Source: Mesorhizobium sp. M1D.F.Ca.ET.043.01.1.1
GTDB lineage: Bacteria > Pseudomonadota > Alphaproteobacteria > Rhizobiales > Rhizobiaceae
Direction: 5' to 3'
Length of the DNA: 64,000 bases
NCBI RefSeq assembly: GCF_003952385.1
Contig: NZ_CP034444.1
Coordinates: forward strand, 5,283,001 to 5,347,000
How positions within the stretch are numbered: the first letter of the stretch is position 1; the number at the start of each line of letters is the position of its first letter. Below the pieces are notes generated by a model, which was not told the origin of the DNA, searched no databases, and saw nothing but the letters and a program-made list of their open reading frames with translations. The translations under genes were made by a program, and so were the position numbers. Below, in pieces: positions 46,132-54,863 of this stretch.

Positions 46132-46434
46132 ATGCAGAGGTTCTGGATCAGCGTGATGGGTGCTTTGCTCAGCATGTCGCTCATCACAGCCGCGGTCGGG
46201 GCCTCCAACGCAAAGGTAACGCCGCTGACCCGGACCGAGCGCTGCACCGATCTCAACCGTCAAGTTGACGAAGCCCTCGAAACCCATGCCGCGGCAACGC
46301 AGGTCACCGCGGCGAAGGCACTTCAAAGAAGGGGAAACCGGTTCTGCGCCGCCAAGAAACAGGCGCAGGGTATCCGGATGCTCGCAAATGCTTTGAAGCT
46401 GCTTGGAGTGACACCGATCGACCCGGTTCAGTGA
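46132..46434 (+). CDS. Small exported protein of unknown function
   Basis: 100 residues with a signal peptide (MQRFWISVMGALLSMSLITAAVGA) and a helical mature part with two Cys ('RTERCTDLNRQVDEALETHAAATQVTAAKALQRRGNRFCAAKKQAQGIRMLA'). The ribosome site is weak. It lies between the divergent two-component system and another small exported protein. No family recognised. Confidence 0.55.
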   Translation: MQRFWISVMGALLSMSLITAAVGASNAKVTPLTRTERCTDLNRQVDEALETHAAATQVTAAKALQRRGNRFCAAKKQAQGIRMLANALKLLGVTPIDPVQ

Positions 46435-46474
46435 CGCTCACCTCCTCGACCCGCATGAAAAAGGAAATGAAGCC

Positions 46475-46723
46475 ATGAAGAAGTCCCTCCTCTCCGCCCT
46501 CGGTCTCGCTGTCGCTCTCGCCTTCTCGATGCCGGCTCTCGGCAACGCCGCCGCCACGACGACCGCTGCTCCGGCTGCTTCGACCACGACCGCTGCTCCG
46601 GCCGCTGCCGCTCCGATGAAGGCCGCTCCGAAGAAGGTCGCGGCGAAGAAGGCTTGCAAGGTGACCAAGACGCACAAGTGCCCGGTCAAGAAGGCCCCGA
46701 AGAAGGTCGAGAAGAAGTCCTGA
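46475..46723 (+). CDS. Small exported Ala/Lys/Pro-rich protein
   Basis: 82 residues. Signal peptide MKKSLLSALGLAVALAFSMPALGNAA, then low-complexity Thr/Ala/Pro and a Lys-rich tail ('KAAPKKVAAKKACKVTKTHKCPVKKAPKKVEKKS') with two Cys. Good ribosome site (AAGGAAATGAAGCC). It looks like small basic periplasmic proteins common in rhizobia. Function unknown. Confidence 0.65.
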   Translation: MKKSLLSALGLAVALAFSMPALGNAAATTTAAPAASTTTAAPAAAAPMKAAPKKVAAKKACKVTKTHKCPVKKAPKKVEKKS

Positions 46724-46751
46724 TCCAGGCTTCAGTCCTGATCTTTCAAGA

Positions 46752-46778
46752 CCGCTCCGGCCCCATCGGCCGGAGCGG
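46752..46778 (+). terminator. GC-rich hairpin after the Ala/Lys-rich gene
   Basis: CCGCTCCGGCC-CCATC-GGCCGGAGCGG, an 11-bp stem followed by CTTC. It lies about 28 bp after the stop. It is a likely terminator, though the U tract is poor. Confidence 0.6.
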
Positions 46779-46872
46779 CTTCATGGCGGCCGAAGCCTGA
46801 CACCGGCGGCTTCCGCCGCGCTGCTTCCGATCCTTAACCCGATCGCAATGCCGCTGCTGTAGGACAATCCGC

Positions 46873-47214
46873 ATGAAGAAGCGGCTTTCGTCCCGGATGC
46901 GCTCGCTGACCCTCGGCGGCCTGGTTGCCACCGCGGCGGCGAGAGCGTTGATCATCTTCACCGCCAGCCCGGTGCCGGATCCCGCCAGCGGCAGGACCGA
47001 GCCGGAGCTTTTCGCGCCGGTGGTCTCATCGAGCTTCGACTACATCACGCCGGCACAGAGCTGGATCCTGATCGTGCTGACCGGCGCGACGCTGATCGGC
47101 TTCGTCGCCTGGATGATCGCCGCCTTCATGGAGCGCAGACGGCGGTTCCGGCAGATCCGGCACAACCATGCGCCGTACGGGCCGTTGAACGGCAAGCACC
47201 GCTTTCCCACATAA
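46873..47214 (+). CDS. Small protein with a membrane helix, function unknown
   Basis: 113 residues. 'MKKRLSSRMRSLTLGGLVATAAARALIIFTAS' may be a weak signal or anchor. A clear helix (about 62-85: 'SWILIVLTGATLIGFVAWMIAAFM') is followed by a very basic tail ('ERRRRFRQIRHNHAPYG'). Probably inner membrane. No family recognised. Confidence 0.55.
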   Translation: MKKRLSSRMRSLTLGGLVATAAARALIIFTASPVPDPASGRTEPELFAPVVSSSFDYITPAQSWILIVLTGATLIGFVAWMIAAFMERRRRFRQIRHNHAPYGPLNGKHRFPT

Positions 47215-47313
47215 GGCTGGATGTCGGTCTGCCTCTGTAGCGGGCAAACGGACGAATGCTTCCTTGCATGAGAGAGTGGAAGCGAGAACCCAGTTCCCAG
47301 CTGGCGGATTCCG

Positions 47314-47619
47314 ATGCCTGAAACTGTCCTCAAACCGCGCACCAGGACGCAGCCGAAGACCGAGCGGCCAAAGCTCTACAAGGTTATCCTGGTCAATGAC
47401 GACTTCACGCCGCGCGAGTTCGTGGTGACGGTGCTCAAAGGCGAATTCAAGCTCAGCGAGGACCAGGCGCATCGCGTGATGATCACGGCGCATACGCGCG
47501 GCGTCTGCGTGGTCGCCGTTTTCACGCGCGACGTCGCAGAGACCAAGGCCGCGCGAGCGACCGATGCCGGCAAGGCCAAGGGCTATCCGCTGCTGTTCAC
47601 GACCGAGCCGGAAGAGTAG
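47314..47619 (+). CDS. clpS: ATP-dependent Clp protease adaptor
   Basis: 101 residues, the normal ClpS size. 'YKVILVNDDFTPREFVVTVLKGEF' and 'AHRVMITAHTRGVCVVAVFTRDVAETKA' match the N-end-rule binding pocket of the family. It delivers N-degron substrates to ClpAP. Rhizobia often carry two ClpS; this may be ClpS2. clpA is not adjacent. Confidence 0.93.
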   Translation: MPETVLKPRTRTQPKTERPKLYKVILVNDDFTPREFVVTVLKGEFKLSEDQAHRVMITAHTRGVCVVAVFTRDVAETKAARATDAGKAKGYPLLFTTEPEE

Positions 47620-47630
47620 GGGTTTTTCTT

Positions 47631-47776
47631 CCTTCTCCCCTTGTGGGAGAAGGTGGATCGGCGCGCAGCGCCGAGACGGATGAGGGGTGCTCCAGCTTGG
47701 CGCCGACTACCCCTCACCCGGATTGCCATCCGATTTGTGAAGGACAAATCGGGGCAATCCGACCTCTCCCACAAGG
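47631..47776. repeat. Palindromic intergenic element, left part (interrupted by IS5)
   Basis: Begins with hairpin CCTTCTCCC-CTTGT-GGGAGAAGG and continues with GGATCGGCGCGCAGCGCCGA, a second hairpin, to CCTCTCCCACAAGG. The other end (GGGAGAGGTAGAAGG) is found after the IS at 48922 onwards. The first hairpin may also act as the clpS terminator. Confidence 0.7.
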
Positions 47777-48914
47777 GGCCTGTTGCGCAGTTAGCGCGAA
47801 CAGACCCGCGAGGCGGTTTGGCCCGTGAGGTCTCGCTCATTTTTGGCTTTTGGGTGGAGTTTGATGGTGGCGGGCGGCCTTAGGCTGGATGCTAGGCGCA
47901 CCTATCCTGTGATTGCCGCCCATCGGCGCATGTTGAAAGCGATCGCGGCAAGTGTCACCTGGGCTGCGGCCTTGGCCAATCCGACATAGCGGATTGTGGT
48001 CAGTTTCATGCGGTTCTTAAGCGTGGCGAAGGTCGTCTCCACCGCCGCCCGCCGTCGTGCGATCAGGCGATTGTAGCGCTTGAGCCGCTCGGGCAGCGAA
48101 TGGTGCTTATTGGGGCGGCGGGCAATGCGCGGCTTCCTGCCCTCGGCCTTGAGCCGAGCACGCCGGGCATGCGTGTCATAGGCGGCATCCGCCCACACCG
48201 TCTTCTCGTCGCCTCGGATCAAGTGATCGGCCATTACCGTGTCGTTGACGTTGGCCGGCGTGGTGATCACCGTGCGGATCAGACCAGAGCCCTCGTCGAC
48301 CCCAACATGGGCCTTGTAGCCGAAGGTAAAGCCGCCCTTGCCCCGCCGCACGGGACGGGCATCGGCATCCTTCGAGGGCCGCTCGGCTGTCGGCGGCGCC
48401 GAGACCGCATCGATCAGCGTCGCATCCAGCATCGTGCCGCGCTTCAGGATCACGCCGGCCTTCTCCACCTGCCGGTCCAGTTCGCCAAACAGCCTTTCCA
48501 TCAGCCCTTCGCCGACAAGCAGGTTGCGGAAGCGCGACAGCACTGTGTGATCGGGAATGCTCTCCTCAAGGCCAAGCCCGACAAAGCGCCGGAACGACAG
48601 CCGGTCACCCAGCGCTTCCTCCAGCTCGCGATCCGACAAGCCATAGAGCGATTGCAGCAGCAGTGCTTTGAACAGCACCAATGGCGGCCAGGCCGCACGT
48701 CCCGGGCCGCCATCGCGTAGCGGGTTGAGCAGCTTCTCGAAGCGATACCACTTCACCAGACCGGACAGCCGATCGAGCGGCGAGGATCCACCAGCAAGCT
48801 TCTGGCCCAGAAATGCTTCCGCCAGGCTCAACTGACCCGTCCGCTTCACCGCCATCGCGATTCCCTCCGAGTTCCAACTCAGAGAATCACAACCAGCCAA
48901 TTACGCAACAGGCC
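47777..48914 (-). mobile_element. IS5-family insertion sequence (about 1,138 bp)
   Basis: Ends GGCCTGTTGCG...CGCAACAGGCC, perfect 11-bp terminal repeats with further imperfect matching. Flanked by CACAAGG at 47770-47776 and 48915-48921, a likely 7-bp target duplication (uncertain by 1-2 bp). It is inserted into a rhizobial palindromic element after clpS. Confidence 0.85.
47902..48855 (-). CDS. IS5-family transposase
   Basis: 317 residues starting MAVKRTGQLSLAEAFLGQK. IS5 N-terminal DUF772-like part ('PPLVLFKALLLQSLYGLSDRELEEALGDRLSFRRFVGL') and a DDE domain ('GTMLDATLIDA', 'TVWADAAYDTHARR', 'RRAAVETTFATLKNRMKLTTIRYVG'). Full length, no frameshift. Start chosen at ATG 48855. Confidence 0.93.
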   Translation of the reverse strand: MAVKRTGQLSLAEAFLGQKLAGGSSPLDRLSGLVKWYRFEKLLNPLRDGGPGRAAWPPLVLFKALLLQSLYGLSDRELEEALGDRLSFRRFVGLGLEESIPDHTVLSRFRNLLVGEGLMERLFGELDRQVEKAGVILKRGTMLDATLIDAVSAPPTAERPSKDADARPVRRGKGGFTFGYKAHVGVDEGSGLIRTVITTPANVNDTVMADHLIRGDEKTVWADAAYDTHARRARLKAEGRKPRIARRPNKHHSLPERLKRYNRLIARRRAAVETTFATLKNRMKLTTIRYVGLAKAAAQVTLAAIAFNMRRWAAITG

Positions 48915-48936
48915 CACAAGGGGAGAGGTAGAAGGA

Positions 48937-51024
48937 TCACCGCCCCTCGCGGTACCACATCGAGCCGATTGCCAGGAGCAGCAGGCCGAGGCCGAGGAAG
49001 CCGCCGAACAGCGGCACGCGCGAAACGGCCTTCAGCGTGCTGTCGCCGGTGGTGCGAAGCCCGATCCAGTCGTTGCCCGATGCCGCGCCCGAGGAACGGA
49101 CCGGCACGATCGAAGGCAGCACCACGCCGCCGGCGAGATTGCCGAGCATGGAGGATGGCGCGAGCCGGCGCACGCTGCCCCCGGTCGCCTCGGCCGGCGC
49201 CTTCAGCCTGTCTTCGGTGGAAACGACGTCGGAGAATTCAGGCGCGTTGATCGGGCCGACATGGGCGAGCGCGGTGAGGTCGCCATTGCCGACCTGATAG
49301 AGGCCGATCTCGCTGGTCTGCAGGCTGCCCGTGAAAATCCCTGGTTCGGCTTTTTCCAGCTTGACCGTCATCGCCTTGCCGGAAGGTGTGATCACCTGGG
49401 CGGGGCCGGGATCGTCGCTCATCGTCTGGCGGCGGATTTCCAGCACCATGCCGCGGCCGTCGGCGGTCAGCCGTTCTTCTTCAAGTTCAGGCTCCTTCAT
49501 CAGCCAATGGGCGATGCGCCGGTAGAGCTGGACATGCGGCCCGCCGTTCTCGAAGCCGCGCGCCCACAGCCAGCCCTGGTCGGAAAGCAGCATGCCGACC
49601 CGGCCTTCGCCCTTGCGGTCGAGCACGAGCAGGGGGCGGTCGTCGGCCCCTTTCATCACCACCTCGCCCTCGGGATTCTTGACGCCGATGGTGCGGAACC
49701 AGCGGCTCCAGTGCGGCGGCTCAGTGGCGGAGCCCTCGAGCCCGCGCGTCACCGGGTGACGCTGCCCGAGATCGGTCAGGCGCGGATAGAAGGCCTTGTC
49801 GACGACCTCGCCGCTCGGCATCGCGGGCAGGGCCGACATCAGCGGCGTGCGGGCAATGGAGCTTTCGCCGGCATATTCGGGGCCGGCCGCGATCAGCAGC
49901 GCGCCGCCCTTTTCGACATATTCGGAGATGTAGTCGTAATAGAGGATCGGCAGCACGTCGCGGTGCTGATAGCGGTCGAAGATGATCAGATCGAAATCCT
50001 TGATCTTCTCGACGAACAGCTCTCGCGTCGGGAAGGCGATCAGCGAGAGCTCGTTGATCGGCGTGCCGTCCTGCTTCTCCGGCGGGCGCAGAATGGTGAA
50101 GTGGACGAGGTCGACCGACGCGTCGGATTTCAAAAGGTTGCGCCATGTGCGCTCGCCGGCATGCGGCTCGCCGGAGACCAGAAGCACGCGCAGATGGTCG
50201 CGGATGCCGTCGACCAGCGCGATGGCCCGGTTGTTGGCGTCGGTCAGCTCGCCCGGCTCGTGATCGATCGAAAGCTGGACGATGTTGCGGCCGGCGTTGG
50301 GGATGGTGACCTCGAGCTTCATCGGCTGGCCGACGGTCGCATGCTCGACCGAGACCTGCTCGCCATTGACCGAGACCCTGACGTCGACCGGGCTGCCCTC
50401 ACCTTCCGTGGAAATGACCCGGTAGCTCATGTCGAGCGGCTTGCCGACGAGGCCGAACCGCGGCGCGTTCTCGAAGCGGATGCGGCGGTCCTTTTCGTGC
50501 TCACTGCCGGTGATCAGCGCATGCAGCGGCGCGTTGAACTCCGGATGGCCGGCCGGCGCGTCATGCACTTCGCCGTCGGTGATCATGATCGCGCCGCCGA
50601 TGCGCGAGGGCGGCACGTCGCGGAAAGCGCTTTCCAGCGCGCCGAACAGCCTGGTTTCGGTGCGCTCGTCGGCGGCCTCGGACTTGCCGGCGTCGACCAC
50701 GCGGACGTCGAATTGCTTGAACCGGCCGAGACGCTCCTGAAGGCCCGCCAGCGCCTCGTCGGTCTGCCTGGTGCGGTCGCCGATGTCCTGGCTCTGGCTG
50801 CGGTCGACGATGACGGCGACGACGCTCTTCAACGCCTCGCGTTCCTCATCGAGGAAAACGGGATTGAGCAGCGTAGCCCCCAGTGCGAGCAGGGCGATGA
50901 AGCGCAGGACAGAGCCGCGCTGACGGAACCACAGGCCGGTCAGCGCAAGCAGCAGGAGCGGCGCGATGACAAGTCCCAACAACGGCCAGGAAACGAGCGG
51001 CTCGAAGGAGATCGACCAGTTCAT
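48937..51024 (-). CDS. Large membrane protein with glutamine-amidotransferase-like fold (operon gene 4)
   Basis: 695 residues. Two N-terminal membrane helices ('LGLVIAPLLLLALTGLWF', 'IALLALGATLLN'), a VWA-like region ('SVVAVIVDRSQSQDIGDR'), a GATase-like region ('LRVLLVSGEPHAGERTWRNLL', 'GGALLIAAGPEYAGES') and one C-terminal helix. The gene order MoxR, DUF58, BatA/DUF4159, this protein is conserved in alphaproteobacteria as I recall. It starts 3 bp after the preceding gene. Confidence 0.8.
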   Translation of the reverse strand: MNWSISFEPLVSWPLLGLVIAPLLLLALTGLWFRQRGSVLRFIALLALGATLLNPVFLDEEREALKSVVAVIVDRSQSQDIGDRTRQTDEALAGLQERLGRFKQFDVRVVDAGKSEAADERTETRLFGALESAFRDVPPSRIGGAIMITDGEVHDAPAGHPEFNAPLHALITGSEHEKDRRIRFENAPRFGLVGKPLDMSYRVISTEGEGSPVDVRVSVNGEQVSVEHATVGQPMKLEVTIPNAGRNIVQLSIDHEPGELTDANNRAIALVDGIRDHLRVLLVSGEPHAGERTWRNLLKSDASVDLVHFTILRPPEKQDGTPINELSLIAFPTRELFVEKIKDFDLIIFDRYQHRDVLPILYYDYISEYVEKGGALLIAAGPEYAGESSIARTPLMSALPAMPSGEVVDKAFYPRLTDLGQRHPVTRGLEGSATEPPHWSRWFRTIGVKNPEGEVVMKGADDRPLLVLDRKGEGRVGMLLSDQGWLWARGFENGGPHVQLYRRIAHWLMKEPELEEERLTADGRGMVLEIRRQTMSDDPGPAQVITPSGKAMTVKLEKAEPGIFTGSLQTSEIGLYQVGNGDLTALAHVGPINAPEFSDVVSTEDRLKAPAEATGGSVRRLAPSSMLGNLAGGVVLPSIVPVRSSGAASGNDWIGLRTTGDSTLKAVSRVPLFGGFLGLGLLLLAIGSMWYREGR

Positions 51025-51027
51025 GAC

Positions 51028-53844
51028 CTACTGCCCCAGCCGCTCGAGCAGGACGGGCACGTGCACCTGATCGGATTTGTAGTTGCCGGTCAGCATGTAC
51101 ATCATGATGTTGACGCCGGCGCGAAGCGCGTAGACACGCTGCATCGGATCCGGCGGCACGGTCGGCAGCATCGGATCGCCGTTCTCGTCGACGGCCCAGG
51201 CACCGGCGAAATCATTGCCGGTGATCATGATCGGCGACACGCCGTCGCCGGTGCGAACGGGACGGTTCTCGGTATTGCTGGCGTCGAGCGAGGCCTCGAC
51301 CCAGAGCGGGCTGCCGTTGAAGCGCCCGGGAAACTCGGGAAGGATGAAGAAGGACTTCGTCAGCACATGGTCCGACGGCACCGGCTCCAGCGGCGGCACG
51401 TTGAGATTGGAGAGGATGTCGCGCAACCGCTCGGTGGCCGGGCTTGTCGAGCCGGCGCCGATGCCGTTGGCGAACTGGTCGCGCGTGTCAAAGAGGACCG
51501 TGCCGCCCTGCTGCATATAGGCGTCGATGCGGGCGATTGCCGCTTCGCTCGGGATAGGGGCTGTGGCGTCGATCGGCCAGTAGATCAGCGGATAAAAGGT
51601 CAGCTCGTCCTTCGAGATATCGACGCCGGCCGGTGGGCCTGGCTCCAGCGCGGTCTTCTCGATCAGGAAGCGGGTGAGACCCTCGAGGCCGGCGCGGCTG
51701 ATCGAATCGACGCCGGGTTCGCCGGTGATGACATAGGCGATCCGGGTTTTCGAAATGTCCTCGATGGCCTGGGAATCGCCGGGCTTCGAATCGTCCGCGC
51801 GGGCAAGGTCTGCGTGGCCGAAGAGCCCGCCGAGCACGACCAGCACGGCAGCGGCGGTCGCCGCGGCGCGGCGCGGCCGGCGCGACAACAGCCCGCCCAT
51901 CCAGAATACCGCAAGCGTGTCGAGCACCATCAGCAACAGGACCAATGTGACCAGCGGGCCCTTCAGGTTCTCCGATTCGTCGAAGGCGTAGGGAATGGCG
52001 GTCACCGGCAGCGAGATCTGCGGCCGGGCAAGCGGCGTGAACGTGCTCGAGGGGTTGAGCAGGTTATGCGCGAAGACGCCGGTTTCCGAGCCATAGAGGC
52101 CTGGCGGGTTTTCCAGCGTCACCGGCAGCGGGCCGGCGGCGGGCACGAGCGGCCGCGCGTCGGGCGTCGGCGGCACCAGCGTGCCGTCGGCGCCGATCAT
52201 GCGATAGGGCGCCAAGGATGCGGCGGCAGCCTCCGCATTGGCGATCGCGGCGCCCTGGTTGCGCGACAATTGCACCACGCGCCTCAGCATTTCGACGAAG
52301 CTGCCGGAGATCGGCAGGTTCGACCAGGTCGCCTCCGGCGTGACATGGAAGAGCACCAGCGTGCCCTTGTCCTTCTTCATGCCCGTGACCAGCGGCGTGC
52401 CGTCGGCAAGCGTGGCCCAGGTGCGCTCGACGATGTCGGGCGTGGGTTCGGCCAGCACCTGCCGGCTGACCGTCACCTCGGCCGGCGGGGAGAGATCGGC
52501 GAACGGGCCGTTCTTGGGAAATTCGGTGACCTGTTGCGGCGTCGTCCAGGACAGCGCACCGCCCAGCGCGCGCTCGCCGCTGCGCAGCCGGACCGGCAAG
52601 AGATCATCGTCATTGCCGGCGGCGGCCAGCCTCGAACCGGCAAAGCGCACCAGCGTGCCGCCATTGTTCACCCAATCGACCAGTCGCTGCCGGACCTGCG
52701 CGGGGATGGTGCCGACATCGGCCATGATGATCATGGCCGGCTTCTGGTCGAGAAGCTGTGGAATGGCATCGGCCAGATCGGCACTCGACGGCTCGACCAG
52801 ATCGGCGAAGGGCTGCAGGGCGCGGCGAATGTAATAGAGCGGCGACAGAAGCGGCTGCGCCTGGTCTGCCTCGGCCTGCGAAAGTAGCCCGACGCGGCGG
52901 CGCTTGGAGCTCTCGTCGAGCACGCGCACGGCTCCGGCCTGATGCTCGCCATCGAGCGCTAGCGAGGCGAAGTCGTTGCGCAATTCAAACGGCACCTTCA
53001 TCATTCCGATGGCGGTGGTCTCGCCCGGCGCAAAGGTCAGCGTCGCGTCGGCGATGCGGCGGCCCTTGTCGTCGAAGGCGCCCGCCGTGACCTGCGCCGG
53101 CGCCGGATCGCCCGGCGCACGGATGGCGGTCAGCGTGAAACCGTCGACTTGATTGTCGGCACCCGTCAGGCCGGTGAGCGAAACCCGGTCCGAGGCGGCC
53201 CAGATCAGCCTCGTGGCATTTTTTTCCAGAAGCGTCTTGAAGGCCGCTTCGTCGCCATTGGCCGCAAGGCCGTCGGCGAGCACGGCGACGCTGGCGCCCG
53301 GCAGGCGCTGCAGCGTGGCGGCGACGCGGGCATAGACGGCGGGGCGCTCGGCCGGGATCGGGCGCGGCTTCGCCGCGCGCAGGCGGTCGAGCGCGGCGGA
53401 TGCATCGAAGGGACCGATCTCGGCATTCGGCTTCTCGGCGGTGAAGGCGATGACCACCGGCACGCCGTTCGAGCCGGCATCGGCGATCAGCCGCTCGGCG
53501 GTGGCGACGCGCTTGCCCCAGTCGGCGGCGCTCGCCCAGTCATTGTCGATGACCAGCGCAAGCGCCGAGCCCTCCGCCGGCAGTTTTTCGCGCGGATTGA
53601 AGACCGGTTCGGCAAGCGCGGTGATGACAAGAGCCGCCATCAGCAGGCGAAGCAGCGTCAGCCACCACGGGCTTTGATGCGGCGTCTCCTCGCGCCTCAA
53701 GACGCGGGCGAGGATCCTGAGCGGCGGAAAGACCTCGGTCTGCGGCCGGGGCGGCGTCAGCCTCAGCAGCCACCAGATCACCGGCAGGGCCAGCAGACCC
53801 CACAGCACCATCGGCGCGCCGAAGGAGAGCGGCAGCCAGCTCAT
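51028..53844 (-). CDS. BatA N-terminal plus DUF4159 membrane protein (operon gene 3)
   Basis: 938 residues. The N-terminus 'MSWLPLSFGAPMVLWGLLALPVIWWLLRLTPPRPQTEVFPPLRIL' matches the aerotolerance-regulator BatA N-terminal helix pair. A VWA-like region follows ('GSALALVIDNDWASAADWGKR'), then two central membrane helices (about 650-700). The C-terminal DUF4159 is 'RIAYVITGEPGVDSISRAGLEGL', 'FYPLIYWPIDA' and 'QQGGTVLFDTRDQ'. Probably envelope-localised; role unproven. 4-bp overlap with DUF58. Confidence 0.88.
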   Translation of the reverse strand: MSWLPLSFGAPMVLWGLLALPVIWWLLRLTPPRPQTEVFPPLRILARVLRREETPHQSPWWLTLLRLLMAALVITALAEPVFNPREKLPAEGSALALVIDNDWASAADWGKRVATAERLIADAGSNGVPVVIAFTAEKPNAEIGPFDASAALDRLRAAKPRPIPAERPAVYARVAATLQRLPGASVAVLADGLAANGDEAAFKTLLEKNATRLIWAASDRVSLTGLTGADNQVDGFTLTAIRAPGDPAPAQVTAGAFDDKGRRIADATLTFAPGETTAIGMMKVPFELRNDFASLALDGEHQAGAVRVLDESSKRRRVGLLSQAEADQAQPLLSPLYYIRRALQPFADLVEPSSADLADAIPQLLDQKPAMIIMADVGTIPAQVRQRLVDWVNNGGTLVRFAGSRLAAAGNDDDLLPVRLRSGERALGGALSWTTPQQVTEFPKNGPFADLSPPAEVTVSRQVLAEPTPDIVERTWATLADGTPLVTGMKKDKGTLVLFHVTPEATWSNLPISGSFVEMLRRVVQLSRNQGAAIANAEAAAASLAPYRMIGADGTLVPPTPDARPLVPAAGPLPVTLENPPGLYGSETGVFAHNLLNPSSTFTPLARPQISLPVTAIPYAFDESENLKGPLVTLVLLLMVLDTLAVFWMGGLLSRRPRRAAATAAAVLVVLGGLFGHADLARADDSKPGDSQAIEDISKTRIAYVITGEPGVDSISRAGLEGLTRFLIEKTALEPGPPAGVDISKDELTFYPLIYWPIDATAPIPSEAAIARIDAYMQQGGTVLFDTRDQFANGIGAGSTSPATERLRDILSNLNVPPLEPVPSDHVLTKSFFILPEFPGRFNGSPLWVEASLDASNTENRPVRTGDGVSPIMITGNDFAGAWAVDENGDPMLPTVPPDPMQRVYALRAGVNIMMYMLTGNYKSDQVHVPVLLERLGQ

Positions 53845-54863
53845 ACGACTGCCTTTCCGGTATGACCGCCATCGGCCGTCAGCCGTGCATGACCGTCATA
53901 GGCGGTCAGCCCTGCATGACTGCCGCCGGCAGTCAGCCCTGCATGACTGCCACCGGCGGTAAGCCCTGGGCGGCTGCTGTCGGCGGTCATCGCCATGTGG
54001 ACCCGCACGAGCGCATCGGAGGCGAGGCGGTCGGTGTGGTTGACGGTGAAACTCCAGCCGAGGCGCTGGCACCAGCCGGCCAGTTCCTGGCGGCGGGCGG
54101 CGTAGAGCAGGCGGTATTCGTCTTTAAGCGTTTCGGCGCGGCCGGCGGTCAGCTTGTCGCCGGTCTCGGGATCGGTGAATTCGGTGCGGCCGGCATAGGG
54201 GAAGGTCTCCTCGGCCGGGTCGGCGACCTCGATCAGATGCGCGCGCACGCCGTGACGGGCGAGCACGTCGAGCCAGGCCATGGTTTCCTCGACCGGGTCG
54301 AGGAAATCGCTGACGATGACGATGTCGCAGAAGCGGCGGATGGCCGAAAGATCCGGCTTGGCCGGAAGCGCGCCGGCATGGCTGAGCTGGGCCGCGATGC
54401 GTTCGGCGCCGTTGCGGGCGGTGAACGGGTCGGTGAGGCCCGGCCAGGCAATGCGCTCGCCGCTGCGCGACAAAAGCTCGGCCATGGCAAACGCCAGAAC
54501 CAGCGCGCGCGATTCCTTGGAAACGCCGGCTCCCGCCGATTTGTAGAGCATGGAGGGGGAGGGGTCGGCCCAGAGCCAGACGGTATGAGCCGCTTCCCAC
54601 TCGCGGTCGCGCACATAGGTGTGGTCGTCGCGGGCGGAGCGGCGCCAGTCGATGCGCGAGGCATCGCCTTCGACATAGGGGCGGAACTGCCAGAAATTCT
54701 CGCCGATGCCGCGCTTGCGGCGGCCGTGCCAGCCGGCGATCACGGTGTTGACGATGCGGCGCGCCTCGACCAGCAGGTCCGGCACCAAAGAGGCTCGCAA
54801 CCGGCCACGGGCGAGCGCGTCGCGCGTCGCAACCGGTGCCTGGACCTCGCCTATTCGACCCAT
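53841..54863 (-). CDS. DUF58-domain protein with a tandem-repeat C-terminus (operon gene 2)
   Basis: 340 residues. 'ENFWQFRPYVEGDASRIDWRRSARDDHTYVRDREWEAAHTVWLWADPSPSM' is the DUF58 signature. The last 45 residues are a 9-residue repeat of type LTAGGSHAG. It overlaps moxR by one base (TGATG). DUF58 proteins go with MoxR ATPases and VWA membrane proteins. Confidence 0.9.
   Translation of the reverse strand: MGRIGEVQAPVATRDALARGRLRASLVPDLLVEARRIVNTVIAGWHGRRKRGIGENFWQFRPYVEGDASRIDWRRSARDDHTYVRDREWEAAHTVWLWADPSPSMLYKSAGAGVSKESRALVLAFAMAELLSRSGERIAWPGLTDPFTARNGAERIAAQLSHAGALPAKPDLSAIRRFCDIVIVSDFLDPVEETMAWLDVLARHGVRAHLIEVADPAEETFPYAGRTEFTDPETGDKLTAGRAETLKDEYRLLYAARRQELAGWCQRLGWSFTVNHTDRLASDALVRVHMAMTADSSRPGLTAGGSHAGLTAGGSHAGLTAYDGHARLTADGGHTGKAVV
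53862..53996. repeat. 27-bp tandem repeat at the end of the DUF58 gene
   Basis: Four units of 27 bp (starting 53862, 53889, 53916, 53943) plus a partial fifth. The unit resembles ATGACTGCCGCCGGCAGTCAG plus CCCTGC. Since 27 is a multiple of three, copy number can vary without shifting the frame. The encoded repeat on the minus strand is LTAxGGHAG. Confidence 0.9.

Noticed and set aside
49261..52887. Long rightward open frame of about 1,200 codons
   Set aside because: It runs antisense through the two large membrane protein genes. Its composition is Arg/Gly/His-rich with no domains, as expected for a shadow frame in GC-rich DNA.
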